64,000 nt of DNA. Origin: Brevibacterium senegalense. GTDB taxonomy: Bacteria > Actinomycetota > Actinomycetes > Actinomycetales > Brevibacteriaceae. The translations under genes and the position numbers were made by a program. The notes below the pieces were generated by a model. It had not been told where the DNA came from. It was given only the letters and a program-made list of their open reading frames with translations, and ran no database searches. This document shows, in pieces, positions 31,386 through 40,395 of the stretch; within the stretch, counting starts at the first letter, position 1, and each line of letters begins with the position of its first letter. Location of the stretch: contig NZ_HE978601.1 in the NCBI RefSeq assembly GCF_000285835.1, positions 62,001 to 126,000 of the forward strand, written 5' to 3'.

Positions 31386-33051
31386 CCGCGCAGTCCGGGG
31401 CGTCCGAGGACACCTCGACGGGTGCACGACCGGTCGCGTCCAGGTCACCTGACAGGTACTTCGCGACAGCAGTGAACGAGGCGGGGTTGCCGTCGTACAC
31501 CTCGACGATCGTGTCCGCTCCGGAATCCTCGACGTTCCAGGGGCCCGAGGTCCCGACGACGACATCCACCCCGGCACCCGCGCCCAGGCCCACGGTCACG
31601 TCGGCGCCCTCCTCCACGGTCAGTCCTGCGGCCTCGGCGGCTTCGGTGAAGGCGGCCCGCGCGTCATCCGATCCGCCGCTCACCGCGATGGAGTCCGTCG
31701 GATCCTCGAAGGCGCACTCACCGGCCAGCACCGTCAGGGAGTCGTCCGCCAGTGCGGTCAGGGCCTCATCCGCATCGACGCCCGCCTCGCGCGTGTCCGC
31801 GTCCGCACCGTCGGCACTCTCACCGCCCACGACGCCCACGCGCGCCTGCCACAGCTGCATCGCGACGACGCGGGTCGCGGCCTCCTCGAGCCGCTCGCGC
31901 TCCAGGTCGCCGGAATCCAGCGCCTCGCCCAGCGCGGCGACGGCGTCGCCGGAGTCCGGCGGCATGAGGGCCAGATCCGCCCCGGCCTGGATCGCCTTGA
32001 CCGTCTCCTGGCCCGGCTCCTCGGACACCGCTCCCATGTTGAGCGCGTCCGTGACCGCGACGCCTTCGAAGCCCACGTCTTCGCGCAGCGACTCGTACAC
32101 GTCCGCGTTGAGCGTCGCGGGCACGTCCTCCGCCCCCGGCAGACCGATGTGGCCCACGAGCATCATCGGCACCCCGGCCTCGGTCGCCGTGCGGAACGGT
32201 TCGTAGCTGTCGCCGGACAGGTCGTCCAGGGACTCATCGGAGACCGGCAGCTCCTCGTGCGAGTCGGTCGTCAGATGCCCGTGCCCGGGGAAGTGCTTCG
32301 CCGAGGACGCCAGCCCGGTCGACGTGAAGCCGTCCACCGCCGCGTCGACCACTGCGGACACCCGCTCCGGGTCGTCACCGGGCGAGCGCACGTTGATGAC
32401 CGGGTCGTCCGCCCCGATCGTCAGGTCCGCGACCGGTGAGAAGTTCAGCGTGAAGCCCATGTCCCGCAGGTCCTGCGCCTGCGCGCGGATCGCGTCGCGC
32501 GTGACATCCTCGTCCTCCGCGGCTCCCGCGGCCATGAGCGGCGGGAAGTCCAGGGCGGCCTGATCGAGCCGCGCCACCGGCCCACCCTCCTGATCGACTC
32601 CGATCGCGACGGGCCAGCCGCGCTCCCCCGCCGCCGCGGCCAGCGTCGTCGTCACGTCCCCCACCGCGTCCGCGTCCGCGCCCTCGTCCAGGTTGTAGCC
32701 CATGACGATCGCGCCGGCCAGGTGCCGCTCCTCGATCACCTGCGCCGCCGCGTCCACGTCCGTGCCGTTGTAGGTGAGCATGACGACGCTGCCGGTCAGC
32801 TCCTCGTCGCTCATGTCCGCGACGATCTTCCGGGCCGCCTCGACGTCGTCATCCGTGACGCCGTCACCGGCAGGCGCGTCCGCCTCCGCCGTCGCGTGGC
32901 CGCCGGGGTCGCCCGCCGGAACCGCCGCCGAGGCCGCGGCCGCCGTCGCCTCCTCGTCACCTCCGTCCGCCCCGGCCGAGCAGCCGGTCACGAGGAGCGC
33001 CAGCGCGGAGACTGCGGCACCGGTGTGCAGGACGCGGGAGGGAATGCGCAT
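31378..33051 (-). CDS. Exported beta-N-acetylhexosaminidase-like lipoprotein, glycoside hydrolase family 3 (NagZ-like)
   Basis: A 557-residue lipoprotein with lipobox VTGC near residue 24 and an acidic Ala-rich linker to about residue 65. The GH3 TIM barrel has the NagZ features: IGVDQEGGPVARL, SSAKHFPGHGHLTTDSHEEL (the His/Asp acid-base loop) and VAVTDALNMGAV with the nucleophile Asp. A Gly/Ala-rich C-terminal domain follows. It probably removes N-acetylglucosamine from peptidoglycan fragments outside the cell, unlike cytoplasmic NagZ. The ATG at 33051 lies 7 bases after TACGAT; an ATG at 33060 is possible but overlaps that box. Confidence 0.88.
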   Translation of the reverse strand: MRIPSRVLHTGAAVSALALLVTGCSAGADGGDEEATAAAASAAVPAGDPGGHATAEADAPAGDGVTDDDVEAARKIVADMSDEELTGSVVMLTYNGTDVDAAAQVIEERHLAGAIVMGYNLDEGADADAVGDVTTTLAAAAGERGWPVAIGVDQEGGPVARLDQAALDFPPLMAAGAAEDEDVTRDAIRAQAQDLRDMGFTLNFSPVADLTIGADDPVINVRSPGDDPERVSAVVDAAVDGFTSTGLASSAKHFPGHGHLTTDSHEELPVSDESLDDLSGDSYEPFRTATEAGVPMMLVGHIGLPGAEDVPATLNADVYESLREDVGFEGVAVTDALNMGAVSEEPGQETVKAIQAGADLALMPPDSGDAVAALGEALDSGDLERERLEEAATRVVAMQLWQARVGVVGGESADGADADTREAGVDADEALTALADDSLTVLAGECAFEDPTDSIAVSGGSDDARAAFTEAAEAAGLTVEEGADVTVGLGAGAGVDVVVGTSGPWNVEDSGADTIVEVYDGNPASFTAVAKYLSGDLDATGRAPVEVSSDAPDCAGG

Positions 33052-33058
33052 GCGGCCC

Positions 33059-33064
33059 ATCGTA
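33059..33064 (-). promoter_or_regulatory. Leaderless -10 box of the glycoside hydrolase gene
   Basis: TACGAT on the minus strand ends 7 bases before ATG 33051; no ribosome binding site is present. Confidence 0.4.
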
Positions 33065-33104
33065 ACGGCGGCGTCCGTGGGCCCGATGTGCGCGCGAGGT
33101 GCGG

Positions 33105-33758
33105 TCAGTCATCCCCCAACGGGAACACCGACAGGTAGACGCGGATGCGACGCGTCTCCTCGGCCTCTGCATCGGACTCTCCCGCGACCGCCGCCTCGTC
33201 GTCGCCGGCCTGCGCGGCCTCGGTGTGCCGCTCGACGACCTCCAGCAACTCCTCCGCCAGTGCTCGCGTCTGGGGTGCCGTCAGTGCCGCCGTCGACGTC
33301 GAGTCGAGCGACGCCTCCCGCCAGACCGTCTCCTCATCCCCCACTCGCCCCAGCCATCTCTGGAGCTTCTCGAACCGGTCGGACAGCTGATGGGCGAGCA
33401 GCGCGTCCAGCTGCGCCGAGGTCGCCGCCGTGGGCGTCACGAAGGCCTCCCGCACCGTGAAGCCCACGGGCTTCCACCAGCGTTCGCGCCCGGTGCCCCG
33501 GGCGGAGTCCTCCTCCACGAACCCGTGCTTCTCCAGTTGCCGCAGGTGATAGCTGGTCTGGCCCGTGCTCTCGCCCAGGTGCTGCGCCAGCGTCGTCGAC
33601 GTCGCCGCCCCGTGGTCGTTCAGATACGTGTACATCGCCATGCGCAGCGGGTGCGCGAAGGCCTTCATCGCACTCGCACCCACGTTGTGGGGCGCCTCAC
33701 CGGGCATCGCCGCGTACGCCGACGACTCCGATCCGTCCGAACCCTTGCGCTCGCTCAT
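33105..33758 (-). CDS. ArsR-like HTH transcriptional regulator
   Basis: A 217-residue regulator. The winged helix covers about residues 30-100: MKAFAHPLRMAMYTYLNDHG, then TTLAQHLGESTGQTSYHLRQLEKHG as the recognition region and GRERWWKPVG as the wing. A helical C-terminal part with an acidic Glu/Ala tail follows, and there is no metal-site Cys, so this is an ArsR/HTH_20-type regulator without metal sensing. The start at 33758 is chosen because the upstream ATGs fall within the promoter-operator sequence. It diverges from the small gene at 33842, with a TTGCAGA-n6-TCTGCAA palindrome between them, suggesting autoregulation and control of that gene. Confidence 0.85.
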   Translation of the reverse strand: MSERKGSDGSESSAYAAMPGEAPHNVGASAMKAFAHPLRMAMYTYLNDHGAATSTTLAQHLGESTGQTSYHLRQLEKHGFVEEDSARGTGRERWWKPVGFTVREAFVTPTAATSAQLDALLAHQLSDRFEKLQRWLGRVGDEETVWREASLDSTSTAALTAPQTRALAEELLEVVERHTEAAQAGDDEAAVAGESDAEAEETRRIRVYLSVFPLGDD

Positions 33759-33787
33759 ATCACCCAGATACCTTTGCATATATCCCG

Positions 33788-33807
33788 TTGCAGACATTTA
33801 TCTGCAA
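33788..33807. promoter_or_regulatory. Inverted repeat operator in the divergent region
   Basis: TTGCAGA (33788-33794) and TCTGCAA (33801-33807) are perfect 7-base arms separated by CATTTA. On the minus strand TTGCAG could double as the -35 box of the regulator gene, with TATATG near 33781-33776 as -10. The site is locally AT-rich compared with its surroundings. Confidence 0.6.
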
Positions 33808-33841
33808 ACATCTCTCTCCACGAGTCTACGAAGGAACGGCC

Positions 33842-34153
33842 ATGATCGTCACCGACTCGCCCACGACGTCCCTCCCGATGTCCGCCGCTCATCCGTGCGC
33901 GTCCACCGGAACAGATGCGAACCCCTCCTCCACGCGTCCGACCCGACTCCTGCGGCGCCTCGCACAGTCGATCGCCCTGCAACTGCTCGAGTGGTCCGCG
34001 GATCATGCCTCCCCCGCCGCGCACACGACCGCGACGCAGACCGCCGGCCTGTCCCACGCGCAGCGGATCCGACGCCACCACCAGCAGCGCGCACTCGAGG
34101 CGGAGCGGGACCGGGCGACCGCCCACGCCCACATGGGCCCCCTCTCCATCTGA
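33842..34153 (+). CDS. Small protein of unknown function, divergent from an ArsR-like regulator
   Basis: A 103-residue protein that I do not recognise. AAGGAACGGCC precedes the ATG. The N-terminal 35 residues are Ser/Thr/Pro-rich; residues about 38-60 (TRLLRRLAQSIALQLLEW) could form an amphipathic helix, and a basic stretch (HAQRIRRHHQQRALEAERDR) near the C-terminus could be a second. This recalls short DUF1127-like helices but is not a clear match. There is no signal peptide or membrane segment. Its position across an operator from the regulator suggests that it is the regulated gene. Confidence 0.55.
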   Translation: MIVTDSPTTSLPMSAAHPCASTGTDANPSSTRPTRLLRRLAQSIALQLLEWSADHASPAAHTTATQTAGLSHAQRIRRHHQQRALEAERDRATAHAHMGPLSI

Positions 34154-34241
34154 GCACCACACAATGCCCTACCCGTGAGTTTCTTAACAACCGTGACCCC
34201 GCCCTCGCGCGCGTGAGCGTGAAGTGGAAGAGTCACTTGCT
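34154..34241. other. Short gap before the CMD-domain gene
   Basis: These 88 bases have no gene. AGTGGAAGAG lies 10 to 20 bases before the ATG at 34242 and may serve as a ribosome binding site. Confidence 0.3.
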
Positions 34242-35507
34242 ATGACAACCAACAGCTCTGCATCGGATCCGTCGGCCGCGCAGTCGTCCGCCTCATCGGC
34301 CGCCCAGCCCGCCGAGCAGCCCTCGACTACCCTCCTCAGCGCGCTGCTGGGCGAGAACACGGCACTCGCGGTCCTCCAGGACCGGAAGCCCACTGTCACC
34401 CAGCAGACGCAGGCCACCTACGACGCGCTCTACACCGCGTCCCACCCGCTGCCGGCCGGCCTCCTCCACACTCTGGCCGCCGTCGTCGCCGTCCAGCACG
34501 GCTCCCGCGCCCTCCTCACCTGGCACCTGGCCCAGGTCGACGACCGCGCACTCTTCGACGACCTCGTCGCGGGCACGACGCCTGCGGATCCGCTGCTGGC
34601 GGCACTCGTCGACTTCGTCGACACCGTCTCCGTCACGCCGGCCCTCGCCCAGGCCCCGGACCAGGACGCCCTCGCCGCCGCCGGCGCGGACCCGGACCTC
34701 GTCGTCCTCATCGGACAGCTCGTCTCCTTCGAGTCCTACCTCATCCGCCTCGTCGCCGGTCTCACCGCGCTCGACCCCGCCGCAGTCGCAGACCGCGACC
34801 TCCTCCCGCTGCCGGCGCTGGCGCGCACGCCCCGCTCCCGAGGCCGCGAGGGCGAACGCTCCGCCCTCACCGTCACGGGCCGGTCGCGTCCGACCGCGTT
34901 CACCCGCGAGTTCCTCGACTGGGAGCCGTGGGTGCCGGCACCCACGGAGGACGAGCTCACCCCGGAGCAGATCCAGTCGTTCGCGTCGAAGGCCTCGACG
35001 GGCAGCGTCTACTTCCGCCTCATCTCCCGCACCCCCGGCGTGACGCTGGCCCGCTCGACGCTGGACAACGCGGTGTTCACCTCGAAGGAGGGCCTGGACA
35101 AGGGCGAGCGCGAGCTGGCCGCCGCCGTCTCCAGCAAGGTGAACGACTGCGTGTACTGCGCATCCGTCCACGCGCGCAAGGCCGAGCAGCGCACGCATCG
35201 CGCGGAGGACGTCGACCGCATGCTCGCGATCGACCTGACCCGCGACGCCGACTGGGTCGCCTCCGACGTCGAGGCGCTGGCCGCCGGCCAGGACGAGCGC
35301 TGGACCGTCCTCATCGAGACCGCCGCCCGTCTGGCCGCGCTGGTCCCGCAGTTCGACGAGGCGGACGCCGCACGTCTGCGCGCCCTGGGTCTCGAGGAGC
35401 TGGAGATCGTCGACCTCGTCGCCTCGACCGCGTTCTTCGGGTGGGCCAACCGCCTCATGCTCACCCTGGGTGAGCCCCACTGGCCGGACACCCAGGACGC
35501 CGCATGA
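34242..35507 (+). CDS. Double-CMD (AhpD-like) alkylhydroperoxidase-domain protein
   Basis: A 421-residue protein made of two helical carboxymuconolactone-decarboxylase-like halves. The N-terminal half (residues about 25-200) is a CMD-like domain without a Cys pair; the second half has the AhpD redox motif CVYCASVHARKAEQR, with the C-x2-C pair and the downstream His. The C-terminus (STAFFGWANRLMLTLGEP) is typical of these peroxidase-related proteins. Start at 34242; a GTG at 34224 is possible. The FAD/NAD(P)-binding gene overlaps its stop by ATGA; pairs of this kind recur in Actinobacteria, often near luciferase-like monooxygenases. Role in peroxide or sulfur/carbon oxidation is unproved. Confidence 0.85.
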   Translation: MTTNSSASDPSAAQSSASSAAQPAEQPSTTLLSALLGENTALAVLQDRKPTVTQQTQATYDALYTASHPLPAGLLHTLAAVVAVQHGSRALLTWHLAQVDDRALFDDLVAGTTPADPLLAALVDFVDTVSVTPALAQAPDQDALAAAGADPDLVVLIGQLVSFESYLIRLVAGLTALDPAAVADRDLLPLPALARTPRSRGREGERSALTVTGRSRPTAFTREFLDWEPWVPAPTEDELTPEQIQSFASKASTGSVYFRLISRTPGVTLARSTLDNAVFTSKEGLDKGERELAAAVSSKVNDCVYCASVHARKAEQRTHRAEDVDRMLAIDLTRDADWVASDVEALAAGQDERWTVLIETAARLAALVPQFDEADAARLRALGLEELEIVDLVASTAFFGWANRLMLTLGEPHWPDTQDAA

Positions 35508-37489
35508 CAGCCGCGACGCACCGGTACGACGCGGTGTTCGTGGGCGGCGGCCCCCGCACCGTCGCGACGATCATCCGGTTGGCCGCCCGGCAGAACGCAG
35601 CAGCCGACCGGGACGCACCCCAGCAGGATGCCGCGCCGCAGGACGCCTCCGCGCAGGACGCACCCGCCCGTCGGACCCGTCCTCTGCGCCTGGCGATCAT
35701 CGATGCGCTGGAGGTGGGATCGGGCGCCACGTGGCTGACGACCCAGCCGGCCGCGTACCTCAACAACACGACGGCGTCCGCGACGACCCTCCACCCGGAC
35801 GATTCGACACCCATGAGCGGCCCCGCCGCACCGGGTCCGGACCTCGTCGACTGGATGCGCCAGGTCGCAGACGCCGGGACGCACCCCGCGGGCGACTGGG
35901 TTGTCGAGGAGGCCCAGGCGCTGCGCGCGCAGGACTTCACGTCCCGCCGCCTGCAGGGCGTCTACTACCGCGACCAGCTCGAGGCGGCGATCGCCGCAGG
36001 CGGCTTCGAGGTCGACGAGCACGTCGCGACCGTCGTCGGGCTCGAATCCGTCGAGGTCGAACCGTTCTCCGGCGACGGGCTCACCGCCGCGGTCCTGGCC
36101 GACGGCACGCGCCTGGCCGCCCCCACCGTCGTGCTGGCCCAGGGGATGGTCCAGTCCCGCCCGGACGACGAGGTCACGCACCTCACCCGCTTCGCGCAGG
36201 AGCACGCGCTGCGCTACGTCCCGCCGGGCATGCCCGCGGAGCGCGACTTCACCGATCTGCCCGCCGGGCAGACCGTCCTGGTCCGCGGGCTGGGCGCGAA
36301 CTTCTTCGACGTGATCGGCGGCCTCATCGACGAATGGGGCGGGGACTTCGAACCCGTCGCGGACGACCCGCACGGTCGCCTCCGCTACGTGCCCTCCGGC
36401 CGTGAACCCCACCTGGTCGTGGGGTCGCGCCGCGGCATGCCCTACCGGTCGAAGCCGATCCCCTACCTGCCGCAGCGGGACTTCACGCCCCGCTGGGCGA
36501 CCCCTGACTGGTTCGCGCAGCTGCAGGAGCGCACCAGCCTGGACTTCGGCGTGCAGGTCTGGCCCACGATCGCGAAGGAGATCGCCCACCAGTACCTGGA
36601 GGCTCTCTCCGACTGGGCCCCGAACGCCGTGACGACCACGGACTGGCTCGGGCAGCTGGAGGCCGCGACGACGGCGGACGACGTCGAGCGCATCCTCGCC
36701 GACACCGTCACGGACCCCCGCTGGTCCTGGCTCATCGCGGACCTGCGCCGGCCCACCCGCGGTCGCAGCATCACGCCGGAGCAGTGGCGGGAGGCCGTCG
36801 ACCGCCTCGTCGAGGACGAACTGGCCTCCATGAGCGAACCGGCCCGCCACCCGCGCGCCGCCGTCAACCGCGTCATGAGCGTGCTGCGGGGCTCCGCCCA
36901 CCGGCTGGGTGCCGTGGGCGCGGTGTCCGGGGAATCCCTCGTCCGCGACCTGCAGGGATGGTTCGATGCGGACGGCTTGTTCCTGGCCTCGGGACCACCG
37001 GCGGTGCGGGTGCGCCGCGTGCTGGCCCTCATCGACGCCGGCGTCATCGACCTGCTGGGCCCGGAGACCGTCGTGGACACGGACCCGCAGGCGGGCGCCT
37101 TCCGCGCCCAGTCGCTGGTGACCGGCCGCAGCGTCGAGGCCTCCGTCCTCGTGGAGACCCGCATGTCGAAGGGGAAGGTACCCCACACGGACGATCCGCT
37201 CCTGCAGTCGCTGCTGGCCTCCGGCGCCGCCCGCATCCACCGGGTCGACGGCGTGCAGACGGACTTCATCGAGGCGACCCGGGCCACCGTCGCCGAGGCC
37301 GCACGGACCGGGCACAACCTCGTCGCCTCCTCCGGTGAGATCGACGAGTCCGTCGTCGTCCTGGGCATCCCCGCCTCCACCACCCAGCCGGGCAGTGCGA
37401 TCGGGGCGACCCCCGGTCTGCCCTCCCCGCTGCTGGCGGGGGCGGACATCGCGGCGAAGCAGATCCTCCTGCGCGCCTCGGTGACCTAG
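35504..37489 (+). CDS. FAD/NAD(P)-binding protein (FAD_NAD_binding_9 type)
   Basis: A 661-residue flavoprotein. The N-terminal dinucleotide motif is FVGGGPRTVATIIRLAAR, followed by a Gln/Asp/Ala-rich insert (residues about 35-60) that is probably a disordered loop. IIDALEVGSGATWLTTQP is the second conserved block, VLVRGLGANFFDVIGGLID the third, and ETRMSKGKVPHTDDPLL near the C-terminus the fourth. These match the family of large FAD/NAD(P)-binding proteins similar to ornithine or lysine N-monooxygenase relatives. It is translationally coupled to the CMD protein and probably acts with it in a redox pathway of unknown substrate. The stop codon TAG forms part of the next gene's promoter. Confidence 0.82.
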   Translation: MTAATHRYDAVFVGGGPRTVATIIRLAARQNAAADRDAPQQDAAPQDASAQDAPARRTRPLRLAIIDALEVGSGATWLTTQPAAYLNNTTASATTLHPDDSTPMSGPAAPGPDLVDWMRQVADAGTHPAGDWVVEEAQALRAQDFTSRRLQGVYYRDQLEAAIAAGGFEVDEHVATVVGLESVEVEPFSGDGLTAAVLADGTRLAAPTVVLAQGMVQSRPDDEVTHLTRFAQEHALRYVPPGMPAERDFTDLPAGQTVLVRGLGANFFDVIGGLIDEWGGDFEPVADDPHGRLRYVPSGREPHLVVGSRRGMPYRSKPIPYLPQRDFTPRWATPDWFAQLQERTSLDFGVQVWPTIAKEIAHQYLEALSDWAPNAVTTTDWLGQLEAATTADDVERILADTVTDPRWSWLIADLRRPTRGRSITPEQWREAVDRLVEDELASMSEPARHPRAAVNRVMSVLRGSAHRLGAVGAVSGESLVRDLQGWFDADGLFLASGPPAVRVRRVLALIDAGVIDLLGPETVVDTDPQAGAFRAQSLVTGRSVEASVLVETRMSKGKVPHTDDPLLQSLLASGAARIHRVDGVQTDFIEATRATVAEAARTGHNLVASSGEIDESVVVLGIPASTTQPGSAIGATPGLPSPLLAGADIAAKQILLRASVT

Positions 37490-37492
37490 TAT
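37487..37492 (+). promoter_or_regulatory. Leaderless -10 box of the glutamate-cysteine ligase gene
   Basis: TAGTAT includes the TAG stop codon of the previous gene and ends 7 bases before the ATG at 37500. There is no ribosome binding site. Confidence 0.5.
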
Positions 37493-37499
37493 TCGTCGC

Positions 37500-38675
37500 A
37501 TGGTTGCTTTCGCTCAGTCGGAACGGTCGACGCTGGGAGTCGAATGGGAGCTCGCTCTCGTCGACCCCGAGACGCTCGACCTGGTCCCGCGCGCCGGTGA
37601 GGTGCTCGACGCGATCGCCGGCACCCCGCTGGCCGACCGCGTCGTGGGCGAGATGCTCACGAACACGATCGAGATCGTCTCCGGTGTGCAGACGACCGTG
37701 GCCGGCATCGCGGAGGACCTGCGGGACATCATGCGGCAGCTGCGGCCGGTCCTCGCGCAGCTGGGGCTCGAGGTCCTGTGCGCGGGCACCCACCCGTTCG
37801 CCCTCTGGCAGAACCAGGAGGTGACGGGCCACGCGCGGTATGCGGAGCTCATCAACCGCACCCAGTGGTGGGGCCGCCACATGCTCATCTACGGGGTCCA
37901 CACGCACGTGGGCATCGACTCCCGCGACAAGGTCCTGCCCATCCTCGCGGCGCTGACCTGCTACGTGCCGCACCTGCAGGCGGTGGGGGCGACCTCACCG
38001 TTCTGGGAGGCGACGGACACGCACTACGCCTCGAACCGGGCGATGATGTTCCAGCAGCTGCCCACCGCGGGGCTGCCCTACCTGTTCGACGACTGGGCGG
38101 GCTACGAGTCGTACATCGCGGACATGAAGAAGACCGGCGTCATCGACGAGATCACGGAGATCCGCTGGGACCTGCGGCCCGCGCCCCACTGGGGCACCGT
38201 CGAGGTGCGCGTGTGCGACGGGCTGTCCACCCTGTCGGAGGTGCTGGCGGTCACCGCGTTCGTCCAGTGCCTGGTCGACGACTTCTCCGCCCGCCTCGAC
38301 GCGGGCGAGACCCTGCCGACGATGCCGGACTGGTTCCACGTGGAGAACAAGTGGCGTGCCGCCCGCTACGGGATGGACGCGATCATCATCGAGGACGCGG
38401 ACGCCCGCGAGCGCCTCGTCACAGAGGTCATCGCGGACGAGGTCGAACGGCTCATGCCCGTCGCCCGGCGGTTGGGCTGCGCGAACGAGCTGGCGCTCAT
38501 GAACCGGTTCGCGACGACCGGCGCCGGGTATCAGCGGCAGCGGGCGCAGCTGGAGTGCTCGGGGTCGCTGGGGTCCGTCGCGCGGCTGCTGGTCGACGAG
38601 TTCAGGGCCGAGTTCCCGCTCAGTGCGGATGCCTCGCGCGGCCGCGACGGGGAGCCGTCCCGCTTCTCCGCCTGA
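37500..38675 (+). CDS. YbdK-type carboxylate-amine ligase (glutamate-cysteine ligase 2)
   Basis: A 391-residue GCS2-family enzyme. STLGVEWELALVD is the N-terminal ATP/metal motif, EMLTNTIEIVSG follows, THPFALWQNQEVTGHARYAEL and YGVHTHVGIDSRDKVLPIL are strongly conserved, and IRWDLRPAPHWGTVEVRVCDG closes the core. YbdK proteins make gamma-glutamylcysteine weakly and may act on other carboxylates; in a mycothiol-using actinobacterium the physiological role is open. Length is normal. It follows the FAD protein without a gap but with its own promoter. It converges with the Nudix gene. Confidence 0.92.
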   Translation: MVAFAQSERSTLGVEWELALVDPETLDLVPRAGEVLDAIAGTPLADRVVGEMLTNTIEIVSGVQTTVAGIAEDLRDIMRQLRPVLAQLGLEVLCAGTHPFALWQNQEVTGHARYAELINRTQWWGRHMLIYGVHTHVGIDSRDKVLPILAALTCYVPHLQAVGATSPFWEATDTHYASNRAMMFQQLPTAGLPYLFDDWAGYESYIADMKKTGVIDEITEIRWDLRPAPHWGTVEVRVCDGLSTLSEVLAVTAFVQCLVDDFSARLDAGETLPTMPDWFHVENKWRAARYGMDAIIIEDADARERLVTEVIADEVERLMPVARRLGCANELALMNRFATTGAGYQRQRAQLECSGSLGSVARLLVDEFRAEFPLSADASRGRDGEPSRFSA

Positions 38676-38687
38676 CGGGCGGGTGCG

Positions 38688-39248
38688 TCACGGCTCGCCT
38701 TCGAGGACCGCACGCAGCTGCGGCCAGGCCGCCGCGAATCCGGGGTGCAGGGGATAGTCCGCCACCTCGTTCAGCGGCACCCATCGCAGCTCGACGCTCT
38801 CGATGTCCGCGACGTACGCCTCCATGCGGGTGAGCGTGCGGGCGACGGCGGTCGTGTACGACCAGCCCTCCATGTCGACGACGTGCGTGTGGAGGATCCG
38901 GATGTCCTCGCCGTCCAGTCGCGGGACGCCCGCCTCCTCGTGGCACTCGCGGATCGCGCCGGTCAGCGGGGTCTCGCCCTCGTCGATGGCGCCGCCCGGG
39001 ATCCCCCACGTGCCGCCGTGCGCGGACCACGAGACCCGGTGCTGCAGCAGCACGCCGCGGTCCGGATCGTGCAGCAGCAGACCGGCAGCTCCGTAGAGTC
39101 CCCAGAACCGGCCCTTGGGTGTCTCGACCCAGCGGTCCCCCTTGCGGCGCCGGGCGCGCAGGTGCTCCCGCATCTCATGCGTCAGCTCGCCGGTGGCGCC
39201 CGGCGCGGGCTGCGGTCGCTGCGGGTCGGACTGCTCAGACGAGGACAT
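38688..39248 (-). CDS. Nudix hydrolase
   Basis: A 186-residue pyrophosphohydrolase. The Nudix box is complete: GGAIDEGET at its start and RECHEEAG at its end, with the usual spacing. The region before it ([10 protein letters not shown]) is also typical. N-terminal residues 1-50 are polar with basic stretches, and [16 protein letters not shown] near the C-terminus is commonly seen in Nudix proteins of this size. Its start lies 14 bases inside the end of tsaD, so it is coupled to the t6A genes. The substrate (damaged nucleotide, NDP-sugar or other) cannot be named. Confidence 0.92.
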   Translation of the reverse strand: MSSSEQSDPQRPQPAPGATGELTHEMREHLRARRRKGDRWVETPKGRFWGLYGAAGLLLHDPDRGVLLQHRVSWSAHGGTWGIPGGAIDEGETPLTGAIRECHEEAGVPRLDGEDIRILHTHVVDMEGWSYTTAVARTLTRMEAYVADIESVELRWVPLNEVADYPLHPGFAAAWPQLRAVLEGEP

Positions 39249-40395
39249 CCTCCACCTCCAAAGACGACAGGACTCCGAATCCCGGGTCCGACGGCTGCGT
39301 TCCCCGGCCCACGATCTCCGCGCCCAGCGCCGCGACCATCGCCCCGTTGTCCGTGCACAGGCGCAGGGGCGGCACTCGCAGGGTCACGCCCGCGTCCGCG
39401 CAGCGGGCCGCCAGTCGTTCGCGCAGGCGCGCGTTCGCGGCCACTCCCCCGCCCAGCAGCACGTGGTCGATGCCCGTGTCCGCGCAGGCCAGCAATGTCT
39501 TCGTCACGAGCACATCGACGACGGCCTCCTCGAACGAGGCCGCGATGTCCGCCAGCCGCAGTGCACCGGTCGTCGCCCCCGGTCCCGAGGTCCCGGTCAC
39601 CGGGGCGCCCACCCCCGCGTCCGTCTGCTGGGGCGGGGAGGCGAGTGCGGCCTCGGCGGCGGTGACGGTCCGCAGCGCGGCCGTCTTGAGGCCGGAGAAG
39701 GAGAACGAGTGGCGGCGCTCCGGGTCGCGCAGGTCCTTCTTCGTAGCCAGGCCGCGCGGGAAGCGGACGGCGGTGGGGTCGCCGGGGACGCCGGTGCCGT
39801 CCAGCAGTCCGGCCGCGGCCTTCGAGATGCTGGGACCACCCGGGTAGTCGAGGCCCAGCAGGCGGGCGGTCTTGTCGAAGGCCTCGCCGGCGGCGTCGTC
39901 GATCGTGGCGCCCAGCAGCTCGATGTCGTCGACGATGTCGCCGATCCGCAGGATCTCCGTGTGCCCGCCGGACACCAGCAGCGCGATCGTGGGCGTGTGC
40001 AGTCCCGGGGAGTCCGGGGCGACCAGGTCGACCGCGACGTGCGCGGCCAGGTGGTTGATCCCGTAGAGCGGCAGGCCCGTCGCCGCGGCCAGCCCCTTCG
40101 CGGCGGCGGCACCCACCATGAGGGCGCCGGACAGTCCCGGTCCCGCCGTCACCGCGATCGCGTCGAGGTCGTCGAGCCGGACGTCCGCGTCCGCGAGCGC
40201 GGCGCGGATCATGGGCCCGATCGCCTGCACGTGGGCTCGGGAGGCGACCTCCGGGACGACTCCGCCGAAGCGGACGTGCTCCTCCATCGAGGAGGCGACG
40301 GTGTTCGTCAGCAGCGTGCGCCCGCGGACGATGCCCACCCCGGTCTCATCGCAGGAGGTCTCGATGCCCAGGACCAGGGGCTCGGCACGGGTCAC
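39235..40395 (-). CDS. tsaD: tRNA N6-adenosine threonylcarbamoyltransferase TsaD
   Basis: A 386-residue ASKHA-fold metalloenzyme that transfers threonylcarbamoyl to A37 of ANN-decoding tRNAs together with TsaB and Tsa[15 protein letters not shown] is the N-terminal phosphate motif. The metal-binding pair is in [25 protein letters not shown] follows, and [16 protein letters not shown] is near the C-terminus. An Ala/Gly/Thr-rich loop of about 20 residues (around 245-265) is an insertion compared with the E. coli form. The GTG start at 40395 overlaps the stop of the SRPBCC gene (GTGA), so the two genes are coupled. Confidence 0.96.
   Translation of the reverse strand: MTRAEPLVLGIETSCDETGVGIVRGRTLLTNTVASSMEEHVRFGGVVPEVASRAHVQAIGPMIRAALADADVRLDDLDAIAVTAGPGLSGALMVGAAAAKGLAAATGLPLYGINHLAAHVAVDLVAPDSPGLHTPTIALLVSGGHTEILRIGDIVDDIELLGATIDDAAGEAFDKTARLLGLDYPGGPSISKAAAGLLDGTGVPGDPTAVRFPRGLATKKDLRDPERRHSFSFSGLKTAALRTVTAAEAALASPPQQTDAGVGAPVTGTSGPGATTGALRLADIAASFEEAVVDVLVTKTLLACADTGIDHVLLGGGVAANARLRERLAARCADAGVTLRVPPLRLCTDNGAMVAALGAEIVGRGTQPSDPGFGVLSSLEVEDVLV

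Noticed and set aside
31386..31577. Extension of the regulator remnant upstream to residue-level similarity with a helix-turn-helix protein
   Set aside because: The upstream codons overlap the glycosidase gene and read as Arg/Ser/Pro/Thr-rich noise with no HTH.
35009..37501. An 830-codon minus-strand open frame across the CMD and FAD genes
   Set aside because: It is antisense to two genes with clear motifs and shows only Gly/Arg/Val-rich sequence.
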